Positions 30,686 through 41,768 of a stretch of 64,000 bases of DNA are shown piece after piece (position 1 is the stretch's first letter; the number at the start of each line of letters is the position of its first letter). The position numbers and the translations under genes were made by a program. Source of the DNA: Tricholomella constricta (taxonomy: Eukaryota > Basidiomycota > Agaricomycetes > Agaricales > Lyophyllaceae); the NCBI GenBank assembly GCA_013368375.1, contig JAACJP010000007.1, forward strand, positions 682,001 through 746,000, given 5' to 3'. The notes beneath the pieces are model-generated. The model was not told where the DNA came from. It saw only the letters and a program-made list of their open reading frames with translations, and did not search any database.

Positions 30686-33600
30686 TGTGTCCGTTGTGTG
30701 ACAGGGTATGAAGATGCCTTGCTTGGTGAGGCGGCATACTACGACCAGTATGGCGTCGTACCCATCCGATTCCGGTAATTCTACGATGTGGTCCATGGAT
30801 ATGGAGGCCCACGCCCTTCGCCCAATCTGGAGTGGTTTCAATAATCCGTATGGGCTATGGCGTGGGACCTTCGCTCTTTTACAGGTATGACAGCTTCGGA
30901 CGTATCGAGTGACCTCCTTCCGTAATCCGGGCCAGAAATAAGTCCTCATGATGAGTTGTGTGGTCTTTCTGATCCCTGGATGTCCGCGCATTTTGTGATC
31001 GTGGTGTTGCTGTAGGATGTCGAGTCGTAATCTGGACTGGTCCGGTACATAGATTCTTCCGTCGCGAAGGAGTAGTTTGTGATCATCGGATAGGGAGAAT
31101 GCGGAGGTCTCTTCTCCGGGTTTGGGTGCATGCCTTTCGAAGAAATCGTCTCGGGGTGCGTTCCGGACATTGTTTAGTAGGAGCTCCTCGTTCAGTATTA
31201 GGGCCGCGTTCAATCGTTCGGCGGGTATGATGATGCGGTTGTTGAAGGAGTTGTGATCCTGCTCGAAACCCTTCTTTGGATACACGTCCGCTCTTCGCGT
31301 AAGGGCATCTGGCTTCGCTCCCAGCCTTCCGGGTCGATAGTTTATCTGGAAGTCGAAGTTCGCCAGGCATTCCGACCATCGTGCTTGTCTGCGACTGAGT
31401 TGTTTGGTCGTGGAGAAGTACTGTAGGTTGTTGTGGTCGGAGTACACTTGAATGCGGTGGGGAGATCCCTCTAGGTAGGCCCTCCATTGCTTAAACGCTT
31501 CCACGATTGCTAGGAGCTCCTTGTCATAGATGTCGTAGTTGAGCTCCGCGTCTATCATAGTTCTCGCGTAGAAGGCGACCGGACGTAAGTCTTGTGATGT
31601 CTCGTCAAATTGGGAGATGATCCCCGCTATGGCGAAATCGGAAGCGTCGCACTCTAATATCACCGGTAGTTGAGGATCGAAGTGTCGTAGGATGGGTGCG
31701 GAGGAGAATGCTTTCTTCAATAGCTCGAAGACTCCTTTGCATTCGGAATCCCATTTCCAGATTGTGTCCTTTTGCGTGAGTTTGTTTAACCTCTTCGTTA
31801 TGCCCGAGTAATTGTCGATAAACCGCCGATAGAAGTTTGCAAAGCCTAGGAAAGATTGGAGTTCCTTGACCTTCGTCGGTCTAGGCCACTTCCGGATCGC
31901 GTCGACTTTTCCTGGATCCATCTTTACTCCGCCAGGGGATACGATGACGCCTAGGTATTCGATCTCCGTAGTGTGAAACGTGCATTTCTCCGGTTTCGCA
32001 TGAAGGTTGTGTTTCCGGAGCCTCTCGAGGACCTTCCGAACGTGTCCGTGATGTTCCTCTAAGGTCTCCGAGAAAACCAGAATGTCGTCGAGGTAGATCA
32101 CTACGAACACGTCGTTCATGTCGTGGAAGATGTCGTTCATGAAGTGTTGGAACGTCGCGGGTGAGTTTGTCATGCCGAAGGGCATTACCAGGTATTCGAA
32201 AAGTCCATAATGAGTGCGGAAGGCTGTCTTCCATTCGTGTCCCGGAGCTATGCGGACGTTGTTGTAGCCCACTCGGAGGTCGATCTTCGAGTATACTTTT
32301 GCTTTTTGAAGTCGGTCTATGAGGTCTCCGATCAGGGGTAGAGGGTAACGGTTCTTCTTGGTGATCCGATTTAGTCCTCTATAGTCCACGCATAGCCGGA
32401 GTGATCCGTCCTTCTTCTTTGCGAACAGTACCGGAGCTCCCGCTGATGAACTCGAAGGTCGGATGAACCCTTTACCGAGCATCTCGTCGATGTAATCCTT
32501 CAATGCTTTCAACTCCAGTTCGGACATGTTGTATATCTTTCCGAAAGGAGGGGTAGTGTTTTCGTCGAGTTCCACTGTGTGATCGTAAGGTCGGTGTGGG
32601 GGGATGGTTTTCGCTTCGCCCGCTGAGAATACGTCTTCGAAGTCCCTGTACTCCGGAGGTACGACTTCCTCAAAGATTTCCTTTTCTGTCTTTGGTTGCT
32701 TGGGTTCGTCGTCGGAGGTGTTATTGGCATGGAGGTGTTCTTCCTGTTCGGTGGGGGAGATGTGTAGTTGGAATGCTGTGGCTCCGTCCCTGATGAGGTT
32801 CGCGAATGGCGCCGCTCTGATCAGGCGGATGCTTTGTGTTTCGACATCCTCTTCTCCCTCTCCGGTTTCGTCTTCGACCTTCGTTTCCGGGTTGGTTTCC
32901 TCTTCTTCCTGTGTTTCTGTCGTTGGGGACGTTGCGGGTTTCCGTTTGGGGTGGGGTTTGAATTTGGACCTAGGAACGTTTGGAGGGAAGTAGTTGGGTG
33001 GAGGTGGTTTTCGGGTGTGTTTCCGTCCCGTTACCTCCTCTGGCGACTCGGTTGTCGGTGTTGGTACTTCCTCTTGGGGTTCGTTGGTGTTTGGGCGGGT
33101 GTCTTCCTCCTTCATGTGGTCGCTGGAGGTGTCGTTCTGATCGTTGTCGTCGTCCAGGAGGTCCCTGAGGAGGGGTTGTTTTTCCGAAAGGGGGTTGGCT
33201 GGTTTCGGAGCTTCGACGTCTTCCTCCTCCTCAAGGGTCACGGTTCCCCATTGCGTCTTCTGGGAAAGCGATATCGCGGCTAGTCCTGCTCCTTGTTCCA
33301 TGGTCATGGACATTTCCTGCCAGTCGATGTCCGGATTTGCTTCCCGTAACCAAGGTAATCCGAGCACTAATGGTGTGGCTGGATGTAACTGTGTTATGAG
33401 GAGGTCGACCTTATACTCTAGTCCGTTCTCGAGTTTGATCATTTCGGGACTATGGTGTGAAATGGCTCCGCCTCCGCTGGGGTTTCCGTCAAACAGTTGT
33501 AGGGTCATGGGGTTGGCGAGAGGTTCCGGCTTCGTACACGAGGATTTTGTTATGAAGTTGCCCGCCGCCCCACTATCAATAAGTGCCCGTAGACGTGTTG

Positions 33601-34150
33601 CAGATCCCTCCAACTGTACTTCGATCGTGAAGGAGCGAGCCGACCGCGAGGGTAAGCGTTGAGCTCCTGTGCCTGTTGTTGTTGGAGCGACTTCCTTTTT
33701 CCTTCGGAGGTCCGGTAGTGATCCTTCGATTTTGCCGTTTGACCCCCGTCGTAGCGTGATGCAGAGGTCTTTCCAATTTATGTGGGGATTGACCTCCTTC
33801 AGCCATGATAGTCCCAGTACTATCGTCGCTGTCTCGTGGAGTTTCGTTATGAGGAATCTTATCCTCTGAGTGGTGCCGTCACTGAATTTGACGTCGTTGG
33901 TGGTATAGTGTGTGATTTTGCCTGATGCGGAGAGTTCTCCGTCGAATAGGCAGAGGTTTATTGGGGGGTTGAGCTCCTCAAGGTGGAGCCCACGTGATGT
34001 CGCCATGACGGAGTCCATGAAGTTGTCGGTAGCTCCGCTGTCGATGAGCGTGTTTTCGGGGTCTTCTCCTCCTCCGTTTGGCGTGAGGTGTATTAGGAAT
34101 GCCAGTGACGAATGGGAGGAGAGAGTTACTGTGCGGGTGTCCGTTGTCAA
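30686..34150 (-). CDS. Gypsy-1 pol, 5' part: two protease-like domains, RT, RNase H, integrase N-terminus
   Basis: The frame is open from 34150 down to the KDZ2 insertion. Two retropepsin-like domains come in tandem: LIDSGATDNFMDS...VLGLSWLKEVNP (about residues 35-130) and LIDSGAAGNFITKS...VLGLPWLREANP (about 185-275). The reverse transcriptase has the VIYLDDILVF active site. RNase H has ILECDASDFAIAG, YDKELLAIVEAF and VYSDHNNL. The integrase zinc finger (HHDHKMRGHPG...CHTCKRAK) and the first catalytic Asp (SMDHIVELP) follow. The remaining core lies at 15653-16593. Confidence 0.95.
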
Positions 34151-34203
34151 TAATGCCGTTGCGCGTAGTTTAGTGTCAAGGTCCGGTTTTAGGTCTTCGC
34201 GAT

Positions 34204-37068
34204 TCAGAGCCCGGGCAAGTCCTGAATCGCCCCCGCGTTTCCCTCTTCTGTCTTGTGATGGAATTCGAAGATGTCGTCGCCGATGAGGTAGGTGGCTCTG
34301 CCCATGGCGTTTGCTGTTGGGCAGTCGCGCATCCAGTGTTCCAGGTCACCGCATAGGATGCAGGCCTTGTCTCGAATTCGTTGTTGCTTTACGTCTTCGT
34401 CAATCTTTACCCAGGGGCGTGTTGACTTCTTGAAACCGAAGTTGTTGGCTTGTAGGGCCTCCTCGTCGTCCCATGCGATTTCCTGGTCTTGCGCCTTGCC
34501 TTCCCTACCTGAGTCCGGGTCCTGATCATGACTTTCGGCGTTCAAGCGTGCGTTCCTGTTCCCTTGAGCCGTTTGCGGCGTCGTGCGGCTTGCTGGTCCG
34601 GCCGAAGGTCCCATCGGAGGTCGTGCGGAGGTGTTGGGGGTGTTCGCGTTATTTGCCCAGAGGGGTTTGTAGGACTCTGGATTTTCTATGCGATGTTCCC
34701 AGTACCTCCGATCGATTTGAGTGACCAGATCTCGGTAACCTTCGTAGGTTTCGGGGCTTGGTGCGATGGCCAGGACGTTAAGGATTCGCTGGGGGAGCGC
34801 TTTCCGGAGTGTGAACTGTAGTGCTACCCAGTTCCAGCCTGTTTCGTACGCTTCTTGTTCGAACTTGACGATGAATGCTGTGAACTTTTCCCATTCCTTC
34901 ATTTTCAGTCGCGAAATGTTGTTCTCGGCTTCCACTCTCGAGTTCGGTATTCCGAAGCGTGATCCTAATTCGTGTACGAATCCTTCCCAATTCGTGAACA
35001 TTGGGTGTTGGGGGTTGTACGTGAGTTGCAGCCGAAAGTAGTCCATAGCTCCGTCCTTTAAGTAGGAGCTCGCGAATGACACCTTCAGGTGATCCTGTTC
35101 GTAGGTGATCGCCTTGGCTTGAAACATTACTAGGCATTCCGTGACGAAGGTTTTCCATCTCCTCGGTTCTTTTCCAGTGAAGGGGTCCGGTTTCCTGATG
35201 TCGATTTTCGATTCCAGGTTTAGGAGGTGTCGGTACTGTTCCGGGGTCAGGTTTTGGTTTGGGCCTAAGAGCTGTTGCGGTGGAGGTGGGGGTCGTTGAG
35301 GGTTTGCGAATTGGCCTCCTCCCGGATTTCCGGGTGGGCCTCCTCCTCCTCCTCCTCCGTGGCCTCCTCCTCCCCCTCCGGGACCTCCGTGGCCTCCCGG
35401 GCCTCCTGGTCCTTGTGGTGGTCCGTATCCTCCGTGACCTCCCCCTCCTCCAGGACCTCCTGTTCCTCCGGGGCCGTTTCCCCAATAACCTCCTCCTCCC
35501 CCTCCTGGTCCTCCGGGGCCGTTTCCCCATTGAGTTCCTCTCGGGGTAGGTGGTCCCGAAGATCCCGGAGGTGGTTGGGGCTGTGGAGGCGGTCCGCTGT
35601 ACTGGGGGTTTGGTCGTCCGCCGGGTATGGGTGGGGCTGGTCCGGGGTTGTAGCCAGTTCTGTATTGTTCGAACTGATGGAATTGTTGTTGGGTCTCTTG
35701 CCTTCCGTCGAGGATGTCTACGTTTTGACCGGGGCCGGGGTCCGCTCCGATTCCACGTCGTTCTCTTGGGGAGATTGGGCGTGGGCCTTGCGGTGACCTC
35801 CTGTTCTGACTTGCCAGATGAGGTGGTGTTTGGCGCCAGTCTTCTCGTGCCCTAGGGGGTGCTCCCTCCCTTCTTTCCGAGTTTTCTTCGCGTAGTTCGT
35901 AGCTGTGGGCATACGACAGTGGCGTTGGGATTCCCCGTTCCGACGGAGGTAGGGGAATGTTCTCAGGTTCCCTCGGAGGTACTCCTTCTTGGTTTGCGAA
36001 GGTCCTCTGTGGGCCCTGAAAACCCGAATTTGGCCTGGAAAACGGTCCTTCGACAGGGGGGTTCTCTTCGGGGATTCTTTGTAAGTTGTGGGCTCCCCAG
36101 AACCCGAACGTCGGAGCTCTTCGAGCGTCTGTCCCTGGTGTGACGGTAGGCTCGAACCCTTCTTGGCTGGGGGGAGCGTTCCCTTGGTTCATCCTCCTGA
36201 GTAGAGCCGAAGCTGTCTGCGTATTGACCGTGCTTGTCGCTCGTGGAGGTTCTTCGAATCTAGTTTCGATTCTGGAGGGAACGGGCTCCTGAATTGGCAT
36301 GTGGAAGGAACGTCCCGCGCTTTGGGGGTCGGAGAATCTTCTTCCCTCGTTGGACGTCTGGATTTCTCCAGCCAGAGCGCGTAATCTTCTTTCGTTTCCC
36401 CCCATTTGTAGCAACACCGTCAGTTGTGGGGGTAATCGATGGGCTTCGTGCAGTTGCATGGTCGACAACACGAGGTTGGCCCATTGTTCCGGTGTTCGGG
36501 GTTGATGATCCATCCCCATGGTTTCGACTAGGAGCTCGTGCGCTTGTCGTGAAAACTCTTCTCGCGTCATACGGAGCTCGTAGAGTATCCTTTCGTGGTC
36601 TGAACCGTGTAGAAAGGGGTTTTGTTGACGAGCGAACTGTCCCTGTCCCTCCTCTCGAGCCCTATCCCTCCTCTGGAACATCTCCGGGTGCCTCAACCTT
36701 TCGTAGTACGACCCGGGAGTCTGGTTACTTGAAGGCGGAGGTCCGGAGGTCGTTGCGGATGGTGGTAAGGGGGGATAGTTGGGGGTGACGAGTTGGTAAG
36801 AGGGGTTGAATACGTTTGAGGGGGTCCGGGGTAGGGGTCGTCGTGGGTCCTGACTGACTGAGGAAAAATCCCCCTCATGTTGGCCAGGTTGGAAGATCTG
36901 GTGTTCCAACCTGGACCTGTTGGATCCAAAAGTCCCTTGCATCGGAGGTCCTGTTGAGGCAGGGGAGGTTTCGAAGGGTGGTGGTGAAGGTCTCCTTTGA
37001 GTGAAGGAGGGACCTTCGAAGTTTTGATAGCGGATGGTTGTGTTAGGCTCCACTATCGTCGAGGACAT
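34204..37068 (-). CDS. Gypsy-1 gag (954 residues)
   Basis: A long Pro/Arg/Gly-rich N-terminal half includes a Gly-rich run near residues 520-610. The capsid-like region follows (DPFTGKEPRRWKTFVTECLVMFQ...YFRLQLTYNPQHPMFTNWEGFVHELGSRFG), then one CX2CX4HX4C zinc knuckle (CILCGDLEHWMRDC) near residue 915. The pol start is 54 bp downstream in another frame, so pol needs frameshifting, reinitiation or a spliced message. Confidence 0.93.
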   Translation of the reverse strand: MSSTIVEPNTTIRYQNFEGPSFTQRRPSPPPFETSPASTGPPMQGTFGSNRSRLEHQIFQPGQHEGDFSSVSQDPRRPLPRTPSNVFNPSYQLVTPNYPPLPPSATTSGPPPSSNQTPGSYYERLRHPEMFQRRDRAREEGQGQFARQQNPFLHGSDHERILYELRMTREEFSRQAHELLVETMGMDHQPRTPEQWANLVLSTMQLHEAHRLPPQLTVLLQMGGNERRLRALAGEIQTSNEGRRFSDPQSAGRSFHMPIQEPVPSRIETRFEEPPRATSTVNTQTASALLRRMNQGNAPPSQEGFEPTVTPGTDARRAPTFGFWGAHNLQRIPEENPPVEGPFSRPNSGFQGPQRTFANQEGVPPREPENIPLPPSERGIPTPLSYAHSYELREENSERREGAPPRAREDWRQTPPHLASQNRRSPQGPRPISPRERRGIGADPGPGQNVDILDGRQETQQQFHQFEQYRTGYNPGPAPPIPGGRPNPQYSGPPPQPQPPPGSSGPPTPRGTQWGNGPGGPGGGGGGYWGNGPGGTGGPGGGGGHGGYGPPQGPGGPGGHGGPGGGGGGHGGGGGGGPPGNPGGGQFANPQRPPPPPQQLLGPNQNLTPEQYRHLLNLESKIDIRKPDPFTGKEPRRWKTFVTECLVMFQAKAITYEQDHLKVSFASSYLKDGAMDYFRLQLTYNPQHPMFTNWEGFVHELGSRFGIPNSRVEAENNISRLKMKEWEKFTAFIVKFEQEAYETGWNWVALQFTLRKALPQRILNVLAIAPSPETYEGYRDLVTQIDRRYWEHRIENPESYKPLWANNANTPNTSARPPMGPSAGPASRTTPQTAQGNRNARLNAESHDQDPDSGREGKAQDQEIAWDDEEALQANNFGFKKSTRPWVKIDEDVKQQRIRDKACILCGDLEHWMRDCPTANAMGRATYLIGDDIFEFHHKTEEGNAGAIQDLPGL

Positions 37069-37097
37069 GTCCGGTGGGTGGGAGGACCTCGATATTA

Positions 37098-37455
37098 TGT
37101 TAGGACCTGTGTAGCACGCCGGTTACAGAGTTATTCTGGAACCACCGAAGCGGACAGGCCTGACGTTCGTCAAGGAAGACGGCCTACGAAGGAGTATTCG
37201 GAGGTCGTGAGCGTTGATGAAGGTGTTCACCGGGGCTGATTCGAACGAACGAGCTCAGGCGATACGAGTGTGAAGCCGAATGTATTGAGAGAGAGAGAGA
37301 GAAACGAGAACGAGAACGAGAACTGATCTTAACAATAGGTAATATCGAGGTAAAGAGTCCAACAGAGAAGTGGTGCCATATATATACAGTGGTCGTGCGT
37401 GGGAAAACATAGTGGATGTGAGTTTTAGGGGTGGTCGTTAGGGGCGGTCGTGACA
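37098..37455 (-). repeat. Gypsy-1 5' LTR
   Basis: 358 bp and the same layout as 12825-13182, with a few substitutions (for example CAGAG for CATAG near the outer end, and ACATAG for ACGTAG). It is followed on the minus strand by the untranslated leader before the gag start at 37068. Confidence 0.95.
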
Positions 37456-38328
37456 GAACCCCGCGGACCTGCCACCCTCCGGAAACGCCGCGGCACCTGC
37501 ACAAACACGCTCCCGTCCTGTCAGTGCAACAGACGGACCCCTGCCACCAGAGCAGACACCTATTTGCCTGCCATCCTCGGCTGGGGAAACTGAGACACAT
37601 CTGGCTAAACTCGAGCTTGCATTGCGCAAGGTTCAAGCGGAGCGCCATCTGCAGAACCTCCGAAATGCAATTGCGGAGAAATCCTTTTTGTACTCACACG
37701 TCATCCGAGTTGCTCCGCGGAAGGGTGTGCGGACACGCACGTGAGCTAATATCACCACCCTCAATCACTCGATCACCACCCTCTGCCGGGTGTATGACAA
37801 ATGCAGAACAAAGCTTGTCCATCTGGGTGCGGATGAAGGCACACTGGAAAGGTACAAAATTCTTGACAAGAAGCATGTGAAATCGAGCACCGCCATACTG
37901 GATCCCAACACTCCGGGCTCAACTGATATCCGAAGTACCAGTCTTTCTTGGATTTGGCAAATACTTGGTCAAGCGACAGATAGTCCGGAGGCTGTGCTGG
38001 AGTGTATGTCCTTTGGCGTCAACTCCGCGGGCTTGTTACTGACATGATATCAATAGTTCAACGTGTTCATTTCTTGAGGGCAAGGGCACAAAAGGATCGA
38101 TGGACAGAAGAATTCACTCTTGTTCAATATGAAATGACTTGGACCACCCGATATTTCCTTCATCAGACCCAGATCTGGATAGAGCGCGGTGCGGAGGCGG
38201 CGGCTGCAGGACAACTGGGCCCGACAGCATATGCACGGCGGAAGACAGCCATGTGGAGGGAACTTGCTTGGTTGGCGGAGCAACGATTTAAAACTGTCAA
38301 TACATCACATGTAACATTGCTTGCATAG
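37456..38328 (+). pseudogene. KDZ1 transposase, 3' part
   Basis: This continues the interrupted exon (PADLPPSG...ETHLAKLELALRKVQAERHLQNL) and ends with the HFLRARAQKDRW...AYARRKTAMWRELAWLAEQRF exon. A TGA at 37742-37744 falls where KDZ2 encodes Gly (RARGN), and there is a short deletion around the Pro-rich linker. The C-terminal region is helical and charged and lies outside the DDE core. Confidence 0.88.
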
Positions 38329-38869
38329 AATAGAATAATCATCAATACCACCACACAGTGAGCATTGTACAATGGTCAGCAGGTCATGCCCGCGGACATG
38401 GTTGTCCGCGCTGCATGCATTAAATATAATAATCATCACTGAGCAATGTACAATGGTCAGCAGGATATTGCCGCCGACATGGCTGTTCCCGCAGCTTGCA
38501 TAGAATGGAATAATCATCAATACCACCGATGTGTGTCCGCGGGGTGATCACAATATCCGCAGATGAGCAACAGGACACGCCATACCTCTGGGCATTAATT
38601 GCACAGTGCCCAACGGGTCATGTCCGCGGACATTGTTGTCCCCACAGCATGCCCTGATCACATGAAAGTAACCTTCTCCGTCAATCATACATATCTAGCC
38701 TGTATACCGGTTCAAACAATGTCCGCGGGGTTGATCTTTGGCCGCGGGCAGTGATCAGGATACTCCTGCCACATGACTGTGTGAAAGCCTGACCAATCAG
38801 GTGGCTGTGGCAACTGGCTTTTTTTCTCTCCTTATCTGATTCTTATCAAATACTCATCTCCAAGCAAAG
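38329..38869. repeat. KDZ1 spacer between genes A and D with imperfect ~75-bp repeats
   Basis: Words such as AATAATCATCAATACC, TGTACAATGGTCAGCAGG and CCGCGGACATGGTTGTCCGC recur two to three times. There are five CCGCGG sites and several near-palindromes around them. I see no coding exon. Confidence 0.6.
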
Positions 38870-40534
38870 ATGGCCTTCTCCGCGCTCTATGCGATAGAAT
38901 CCGAAAGCTTCTTGCCTCCGACACTCGGCGCCTCGGCAGTTCACCTCCAAGAGGTGCTATATTACTGTGAATCCCGCTTCCGCGTTGCCTTGGCCAAGTA
39001 TGCCAGTATCAAGGATGTGGAGGTCCAAGCTTCCATGCACAAGCGCTTGGCCGCGGAGCTTGTATGTATTACATAGCCCTTGAATCTCGGACCTCAACTC
39101 AGTTTTCCTACCATAGGATTTTGTATTAGCATTTGTTGGCGCCGCCACGAGCATGATGACCGCGTGCGAGGTCCCAAATTTTATCCGCCTTCTTGGTTGC
39201 CACTTTTATGGGCAGCCCAAACCCCACGGCCCACTTGTGCTTTCCAATGCACTGATCCTTGCGCTAGAGGCCTCCATGCCGCTTGAGCATCCCGCGGCCA
39301 TTGTAGCCGAGTATGCCTGTGATTGGTGGCTGGAGCATGAAGACCAGGAGCTCCGTGAGCCACTGAGCCATGCCACATTGGAGAATTGCCTGGAGTTCCA
39401 TCGTCATCAACGGCGTGCACCGGCCCTTCGTGTTCCGCAGACCAACGGCAATCTGGAAGTCCTCCACCAATACCGGACTCGAGCTCAAGGCTTTTCAACA
39501 ATTTACGAAGCCAAGATAGTGCAGAGTGCCCGCCGCGCAGCAGGCTTCCACACCATCTTTGAGGCCGCGACGCAAGCCGCAGAGCCCGCAGGGCACGACA
39601 TCGACATGAGCCCCCGTGCGCTCTTCAGAATATTTCACCCGGAGGCAACGGAGGGACCGCTGGCATCAGACTTTGGAGAGGATCTGCCATCCGGAGACAA
39701 CATGGGGTCATATTCAGAATCAGACGATGAGTTGGGGGCAGGCTCTGATGCAAGGTATGAGTCACTGGGACATGATGTTATCGAGCCCAGGGAGCTGCAT
39801 CCCGAGGAGTTCCCGGACCACTTCTACCAGCCGCCACTTCGAGCTGTTGATGTGGAGTACAAGAGTTACTACCAGCAGCCGTCCAAAGGGTCCGATGAGA
39901 ATGCCGCGGGCCCCGCGGTCATGGAAGGTAAGAAGAAATCTTTTCATCCCCACACTTATATCCATCCCTTCAATGTCTCCAGATTATGTTCCATCCGCTG
40001 GTGTCGACCCAGACGTGGTATTTTCTGATGACGACGCGCCCGCAGAGGTGGAAGCCGACATCGAGCCCGCGGAGCTGGGGGCATGTGGATATAGTGTTTT
40101 CGGATGATGACGGTTCGCATGATGACAGGCCCGCGGAGCTGGAAGGGCATGACCCCGACCTTGTGTTTTCGGATGACGACAATTCGGACGACCCAAATCC
40201 TGTGGAGTTGGGGCCACAAGACCCGGACCTTGTATTCTCGGATGACGATGACGAGTCCGCGGAGTTGGCGCAACACGACCCAGATGTTGTATTCTCAGAC
40301 GATGCAACCATCCCGGAAGTTGTGTCCCTTTCAGATGACTCAGGTGAGGAAGAGTTCAGAGTCAGGCGCCGGCGCCGACTTTCTAGAAGACCTCCCGTTG
40401 AGATGCTCGAAGGCTTATTACAATTTTCAGACAATGAGATTAATCAGGAGCTTGCAATTCGAGTACCCCGCGGCCCTTACACTCCGGCCTCCTTTGCTCA
40501 TATACCATCAAATATTCTAGATGACGAGGAATGA
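38870..40534 (+). pseudogene. KDZ1 gene D (acidic FSDD-repeat protein), frameshifted
   Basis: Exons 38870-39061 and 39117-39927 match gene D of KDZ2 closely (ESESFLPP, VLYYCESRFRVALAKYA, VGAATSMMTACEVPNF). The third exon starts near 39984 (DYVPSAGVDPDVVFSDDD). An extra G in the G-run near 40077-40081 shifts the frame into a stop at about 40108, while the original frame continues to 40534 with DIVFSDDD, DLVFSDDD twice and DVVFSDDA. The C-terminus PPVEMLEGLLQFSDNEINQELAI is conserved. The FSDD motif number and spacing differ from KDZ2. Confidence 0.85.
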
Positions 40535-40849
40535 TAGTTCTGAATTAACATTTTGTTTATAATGAATTCTTCTTCACACATAAATAATATACAGCCTTGT
40601 GTTTGGACCTATATTCAAGCCCCGCGGATATGATACATTTGTAACTTTGTATGTCCGGGCATGTCCGCGGGCACGCGCCCCGCGCCACAGATGACCACAA
40701 CTACAGGTAACAGTCCTACTGGCATGTAGTGCCTGTGCTGTGACCATGGCTGGATATGTCCGCGGACAGTAGGCCATGGAACTCATATAGCACAGCCACA
40801 TGTACTGTGACCCTCGGACAGGCATTAAAGCCGACTCAATTGCGGACCT
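40535..40849. other. KDZ1 spacer before the right array
   Basis: Unique sequence with four CCGCGG sites and no coding signal that I can see. Confidence 0.5.
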
Positions 40850-41768
40850 GCATTGCCCCGCGGCTATGGAAGCCCGCTGCAGTGCTGAATGTTACGTGCC
40901 CCAAAAACAACGACCCGCGGAGGGCCGCAGACGTGGGCAACTCCCCGCTGCTAGGCTGCTGCAGTGCTAGGTGCCCCAGAAGGGTGAACCGCGGAGATCC
41001 GCAACCCCGCGCTGCAGTGCTGGTGCAGCGCAAAACAACGACCCGCGGAGGTCCAGACGTGTGCAACCCCCTGCTGCTGTGCCTGCTGCAGTGCTGGGTG
41101 TGCCCCCAAAACAACGACCCGCGGAGGTCCGGGGGTCCGCAGATCCCCCGCCGGCTGGGTGTGCCCATGGATAACGATCTGCGGAGGTCCGCAGTTCCCT
41201 GCTAGCCATCCCGCTGCCCCCCACCCCAATGCATATAAGCCCGCTGCAGTGCTGGGTGTGCCCACAGACAACGATCTGCAGAGGTCCGCAGATCCCCCGC
41301 TAGCCACCCCGCTGCCCCCCACCCCAACGCATATACAGTGCTGGGTGTGCCCACGGTCAACGATCCGCGGAGGTCCGCAGATCCCCCGCTAGCCACCCCA
41401 CTGCCCCCCACCCCAACGCATATAAGCCCGCTGCAGTGCTGGGTGTGCCCACAGACAACGATCCGCGGAGGTCCGCAGATCCCCCGCTAGCCACCCCGCT
41501 GCCCCCACCCCAACGCATATACAGTGCTGGGTGTGCCCACGGTCAACGATCCGCGGAGGTCCGCAGATCCCCCGCTAGCCACCCCACTGCCCCCCACCCC
41601 AACGCATATAAGCCCGCTGCAGTGCTGGGTGTGCCCACAGACAACGATCCGCGGAGGTCCGCAGATCCCCCGCTAGCCACCCCGCTACCCCCCACCCCAA
41701 CGCATATACAGTGCTGGGTGTGCCCACGGTCAACGATCCGCGGAGGTCCGCAGATCCCTGCCACCCTG
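40850..41768. repeat. KDZ1 right subterminal array
   Basis: Left part (40850-41160) has diverged units. The right part (41200-41750) has nearly perfect units of alternating lengths, with TGCTGGGTGTGCCCAC, CAACGATCCGCGGAGG, TCCGCAGATCCCCCGCTAGC and CCCCACCCCAACGCATATA. The higher-order period is about 190 bp. It is homologous to the KDZ2 arrays. Confidence 0.88.

Larger units (their letters stand above)
12825..37455 (-). mobile_element. Gypsy-1: Ty3/Gypsy chromovirus with antisense gene, interrupted by KDZ2
   Basis: Two 358-bp LTRs bound the element. The flanks are GAACC at 12820-12824 and 37456-37460, a perfect 5-bp target duplication. Order on the minus strand is 5' LTR (37098-37455), gag, pol with chromodomain, antisense gene on the opposite strand, polypurine tract (13183-13195 region, GAGGAGGGGGTAA on the minus strand) and 3' LTR. 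Without KDZ2 the element is about 10.5 kb. gag and pol are open apart from the KDZ2 insertion. The LTRs differ at about four positions, so it is fairly young. Confidence 0.95.

Noticed and set aside
34166..36800. Long plus-strand open frames opposite Gypsy-1 gag
   Set aside because: They shadow the gag codons (Gly/Pro-rich coding leaves the other strand open). No splice signals or domains, unlike the real antisense gene at 13404-15445.
40850..41768. Regularly spaced GC-rich repeats that might suggest a CRISPR-like array
   Set aside because: There are no unique spacers, the units are tandem and homologous to transposon ends, and the genome is fungal.
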